64,000 bases of DNA from Arthrobacter sp. 35W (GTDB taxonomy: Bacteria; Actinomycetota; Actinomycetes; Actinomycetales; Micrococcaceae): positions 682,001 to 746,000 of the forward strand of contig NZ_KI519455.1 in NCBI RefSeq assembly GCF_000482545.1, written 5' to 3'. A program made the position numbers and the translations under genes. The notes under the pieces were generated by a model. It was not told where the DNA came from. It worked only from the letters and a program-made list of their open reading frames with translations, and made no database searches. Of this stretch, positions 61,360-64,000 are shown one piece after another (position 1 is the first letter of the stretch; the number at the start of each line of letters is the position of its first letter).

Positions 61360-64000
61360 CTAGTGCGTACGCACGCTCCGACGCCGGCGCAGCAGCGCAA
61401 CGCCGCCGGCCAGCAGGGCGAGGGCGGCCACGCCCACAGCGCCCAGGCTGAAGCCGGTGTTCGCCAGATCGTCGGAGCCGGAACCCTGCGCGCCCACGGC
61501 GGACGACGGCGAATCGGAGCCACCGGCGGAACCGCTGCCGGCACCCGGCGTGGTGGCGGGATCGGTGCCACCGCCCGTGGGCGGGTCGGTGGGCGCCGGG
61601 GTGGTCGGCGGAACGGTGGGCTCGGGCTCCTCGCCGATCAGCAGGTCGGAACCGACCACACCGCCGGCGCGCAGCACCAGCTCGTTCACCACCGGGGCCT
61701 GGGCCGCTGCCCGGGCCGCCGGGGAGCCGGCGGCGAAGAGGATGCGGGCACCGGTGATCTCCTGCTCCACCACGGCCTCCTGGAAGCTCTTCTCCGGGTC
61801 GAGGGTGCCCAGGCTCGTCCAGCCCTGGGCCGTCTCGATCTCCAGCTCGCCGGCCATGCGGCCCACCACGGAAATGGAGCCAATGGTGGTTCCCCCGGCC
61901 AGGGTCCGGGTCAGGTGCGATCCCTCTACGGGCGCCGAGGCGGCCTCGAAGGCCGTGGAGATGTTGGCATCGAAGGCGCTGGCCGGGCCGCTGCCATTCG
62001 CTCCGGCGAGGTCCGAGACCAGATCCGTGACGGGTCCAAACACCGTGAATTCGCGGACCTTCACCCACTGGCCTCCGGAGTTGGTGGCCGTGGCCGCCAT
62101 CCGGACATAGCGGGCGTCCACGGGAGTGCTGAAGCTCTGTTCGATCCGCGGCTTCGTCTCGAAGGTGCCGGCGGGCGTCCAGCTGGTGCCGTCCGCGGAG
62201 TACTCCACCCGGGCGTGGTAGACCATGTCGCCGGTGGTGGTGTCCGAATCGGACTGCTGGATGAGCACCCTGCCCACCTTCTGCACCGAGCCCAGGTCCA
62301 CCGTGACGGTGGAGCCCACGGCCGGAGGGGCGCTGGACCACCAGAGCGTGTCGGCATTGCCGTCGGTCATGTTCGACGCACGGTTGGAGGAGTAGGTGCC
62401 CAGCGAGGAGGACGCGGTGGCCGGGTAGCCGCCGGCGGTGGCGGCCGGAGTGGCCTGAAGCCAGGTGTTGTAGCGGGCCTGGGCGGCATCAAGGAACGTC
62501 TGGAAGACGCCGTCGCCCACGGCGGGCACAATCTGGTTCTGCACAATGCCATGGTCCGAAATGTCGGGAACTGTTGCGGCCAGAGCGTCCGACTTTTCGT
62601 CGGCCGCGGCCAGCACAGCGTCGGTTGCATCGGCGCCGCGTCCGTCCGCGATCGCTTCCAGCATGGCCAGCTGCTGCTCGGCGGCTGCGGCCCAGTGGGC
62701 GGCGGCATCGATCCAGGGCTTGGCGTCGTCATAGAAGCCCGGCTCGGCCATGGTGGACAGCGTCTGCGGCAGCGCCTTGATGGTGGCCAAACGATCGGCC
62801 AGCGGGGCCAGACCAACGGTGCTGCCGGCGTCGTAGGCGGTCCAGAACGCTGCCAGATCCCGGCTCAGGGCAGGCGCCGTCAGCGACGAGTTGCGGTACG
62901 GCTTCCAGCTCTGGTTCAGGTCCACAAAGACCTCCAGCGCGTTGCGCACGGCCGGATCATCGCCGGCCAGCTCGGAGATGATGGCCGCCTGCGTGGTGGC
63001 GGCGTTGTAGGCGGGGCCGTTCCACGTGTAGTCGCCATAGCCGGCGAGGGCAATCATGGAGGCGTAGGCCTCGATCATCGGATTGGAGGTGAAGCCGTCG
63101 ATGTGCTGGTACAGATTGGCGTCGCGGCCCTCCAGCGGGTTGAGGAAGAGGCGGCCGCGCTGGCCGTCATTCACCGGCAGGTTGTCCCAGATGTAGAGAT
63201 GGTCCGTGTTGTAGCTGGTCGAGGCGGCGGCCACGGAGGCCATCGTGATCTTGTCGGAAAAGACGCCCTCGCCGGTCCACTGGACCAGCACCGAATCATC
63301 AACCATCAGACCGAACTGGCCCTTGTAGGGGTCCGGGCCGGAGCCGTTGTAGTTGGTGGGCACCGTCTGCAGCGGCTGCAGGTTGTGCGGCTTGATGTAG
63401 TCGTTCACCAGGCGGTTCAGGTAGAACGCCTGGCCGTCGGCGAGCTTCTTGAAGCCCGAGTTGGTGAACTTGTCCTTGTCCGCCTGGCATTTGAGCACGG
63501 GGTCGATGTCATCGAGGGCGATGTAGAAGCTGGTGACGCCCAGCGCGCGCAGCTGGTCGAACTTGCGCGTGGTGGCGGCCAGATCGGCGTCGGAGGAGTA
63601 GCAGACGTCGTTGCCCGGCGAGAGGGCAAAGGTGAAGTTCACGTGGTTGGCATTGGCCTCGTCCACCAGTTCCTTCAGCGCAGCCAGCTCCGCCGCCGGG
63701 TAGAGCTCGCGCCACTTGGACCGCAGGAAGGAATCGTCCTTGGGCGTGTAGATGTAGGTGTTCATCTTGTGCTTGCCATAGAAGGCCAGCTGGTCCAAGC
63801 GGGCCTGGTGCGACCACGGAATGCCGTAGAAGCCCTCGATGGCGCCGCGGATGGACATCAGCGGCCAGTCCTTGACCTTCATGGCGGGGGCCGCGCCGTC
63901 GGCGACCACCTGGGAGAGGCTCTGGACGGCGTAGTACGTGCCCGCAGCATCCTTGCCGTCCAGCACCAGGGTGGGTTTGCCCGCCACTGTGCCGGTGGCA
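61360..64000 (-). CDS. Wall-anchored GH84 beta-N-acetylglucosaminidase with discoidin (F5/8-type) domain (5' end outside window)
   Basis: The frame is open at the window end, so the N-terminus and signal peptide are missing. About 880 codons are visible. The GH84 catalytic region starts MSIRGAIEGFYGIPWSHQAR, and the paired catalytic Asp residues lie in SFYIALDDIDP. An F5/8 type C (discoidin) domain follows (SSNRASNMTDGNADTLWWS to VKVREFTVFGP). The C-terminus has a Pro/Thr-rich linker, an LANTG sortase-like motif, a hydrophobic helix and RRRRS. It probably releases GlcNAc from chitin-, hyaluronan- or glycoprotein-type substrates at the cell surface. Confidence 0.92.
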   Translation of the reverse strand, partial: ATGTVAGKPTLVLDGKDAAGTYYAVQSLSQVVADGAAPAMKVKDWPLMSIRGAIEGFYGIPWSHQARLDQLAFYGKHKMNTYIYTPKDDSFLRSKWRELYPAAELAALKELVDEANANHVNFTFALSPGNDVCYSSDADLAATTRKFDQLRALGVTSFYIALDDIDPVLKCQADKDKFTNSGFKKLADGQAFYLNRLVNDYIKPHNLQPLQTVPTNYNGSGPDPYKGQFGLMVDDSVLVQWTGEGVFSDKITMASVAAASTSYNTDHLYIWDNLPVNDGQRGRLFLNPLEGRDANLYQHIDGFTSNPMIEAYASMIALAGYGDYTWNGPAYNAATTQAAIISELAGDDPAVRNALEVFVDLNQSWKPYRNSSLTAPALSRDLAAFWTAYDAGSTVGLAPLADRLATIKALPQTLSTMAEPGFYDDAKPWIDAAAHWAAAAEQQLAMLEAIADGRGADATDAVLAAADEKSDALAATVPDISDHGIVQNQIVPAVGDGVFQTFLDAAQARYNTWLQATPAATAGGYPATASSSLGTYSSNRASNMTDGNADTLWWSSAPPAVGSTVTVDLGSVQKVGRVLIQQSDSDTTTGDMVYHARVEYSADGTSWTPAGTFETKPRIEQSFSTPVDARYVRMAATATNSGGQWVKVREFTVFGPVTDLVSDLAGANGSGPASAFDANISTAFEAASAPVEGSHLTRTLAGGTTIGSISVVGRMAGELEIETAQGWTSLGTLDPEKSFQEAVVEQEITGARILFAAGSPAARAAAQAPVVNELVLRAGGVVGSDLLIGEEPEPTVPPTTPAPTDPPTGGGTDPATTPGAGSGSAGGSDSPSSAVGAQGSGSDDLANTGFSLGAVGVAALALLAGGVALLRRRRSVRTH

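Overview
The window is GC-rich, almost fully coding DNA from an actinomycete, most likely an Arthrobacter-type member of the Micrococcaceae. The evidence is the dnaK-grpE-dnaJ-hspR operon with HAIR boxes, an XRE-MurA fusion, many leaderless starts, a SAM-IV riboswitch, and the general protein character. No rRNA, tRNA, CRISPR array or prophage was seen. The only mobile DNA recognised is one truncated IS1380-type remnant.

Layout. 1-6.8 kb: end of a SNF2 helicase, a DMP19-type protein and the heat-shock operon. 6.8-15.3 kb: mostly small regulatory, membrane and methyltransferase genes, plus a PabB carrying an N-terminal P-loop kinase-like domain. 15.4-22.7 kb: a TPP enzyme/aminotransferase pair with an Lrp regulator, a two-component system and cardiolipin synthase. 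22.7-28.5 kb: pabC, a membrane protein, a SAM-IV-controlled sulfur operon (DUF1737, rhodanese, metZ) and the XRE-MurA gene. 28.7-34.2 kb: a ROK-regulated sugar ABC transporter. 57.9-61.2 kb: a TPP-riboswitch-controlled ykoEDC thiamine-precursor transporter. 61.4-64 kb: a wall-anchored GH84 hexosaminidase, cut by the window edge.

The accessory core is 34.3-58.0 kb. It is a dense set of catabolic genes for an unidentified, probably nitrogen-containing (cyclic amide or ureido) compound. It holds three amidohydrolases (cytosine-deaminase-like, hydantoinase-like, TrzN/AtzB-like), a creatinase-like M24 protein lacking metal ligands, and an isochorismatase-VOC fusion. It also holds a muconate-cycloisomerase-type enolase, an opine-dehydrogenase-like enzyme, a dipicolinate-synthase-A-like protein, two SDRs, a hydroxypyruvate-isomerase-like barrel, a tautomerase, an ALDH, and an NMT1-type ABC importer with two paralogous binding proteins. 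An E1alpha/E1beta/lipoyl-carrier set and a FadR-type GntR regulator complete it. Nine minus-strand genes (48,999-41,336) form one operon with mostly 4-nt overlaps, the last apparently starting at CTG inside a CTGA overlap. A KptA gene flanked by SUKH-like genes, one truncated by the IS remnant, interrupts the island.

Three families of conserved intergenic repeats lie at gene 3' ends. Family A has 3 copies and family B has 4 copies; both are long near-perfect palindromes. Family D has 2 copies and is a GC-rich hairpin. They look like sequence-conserved terminators or REP-like elements. Functions are assigned by reading motifs only; no database search was run.
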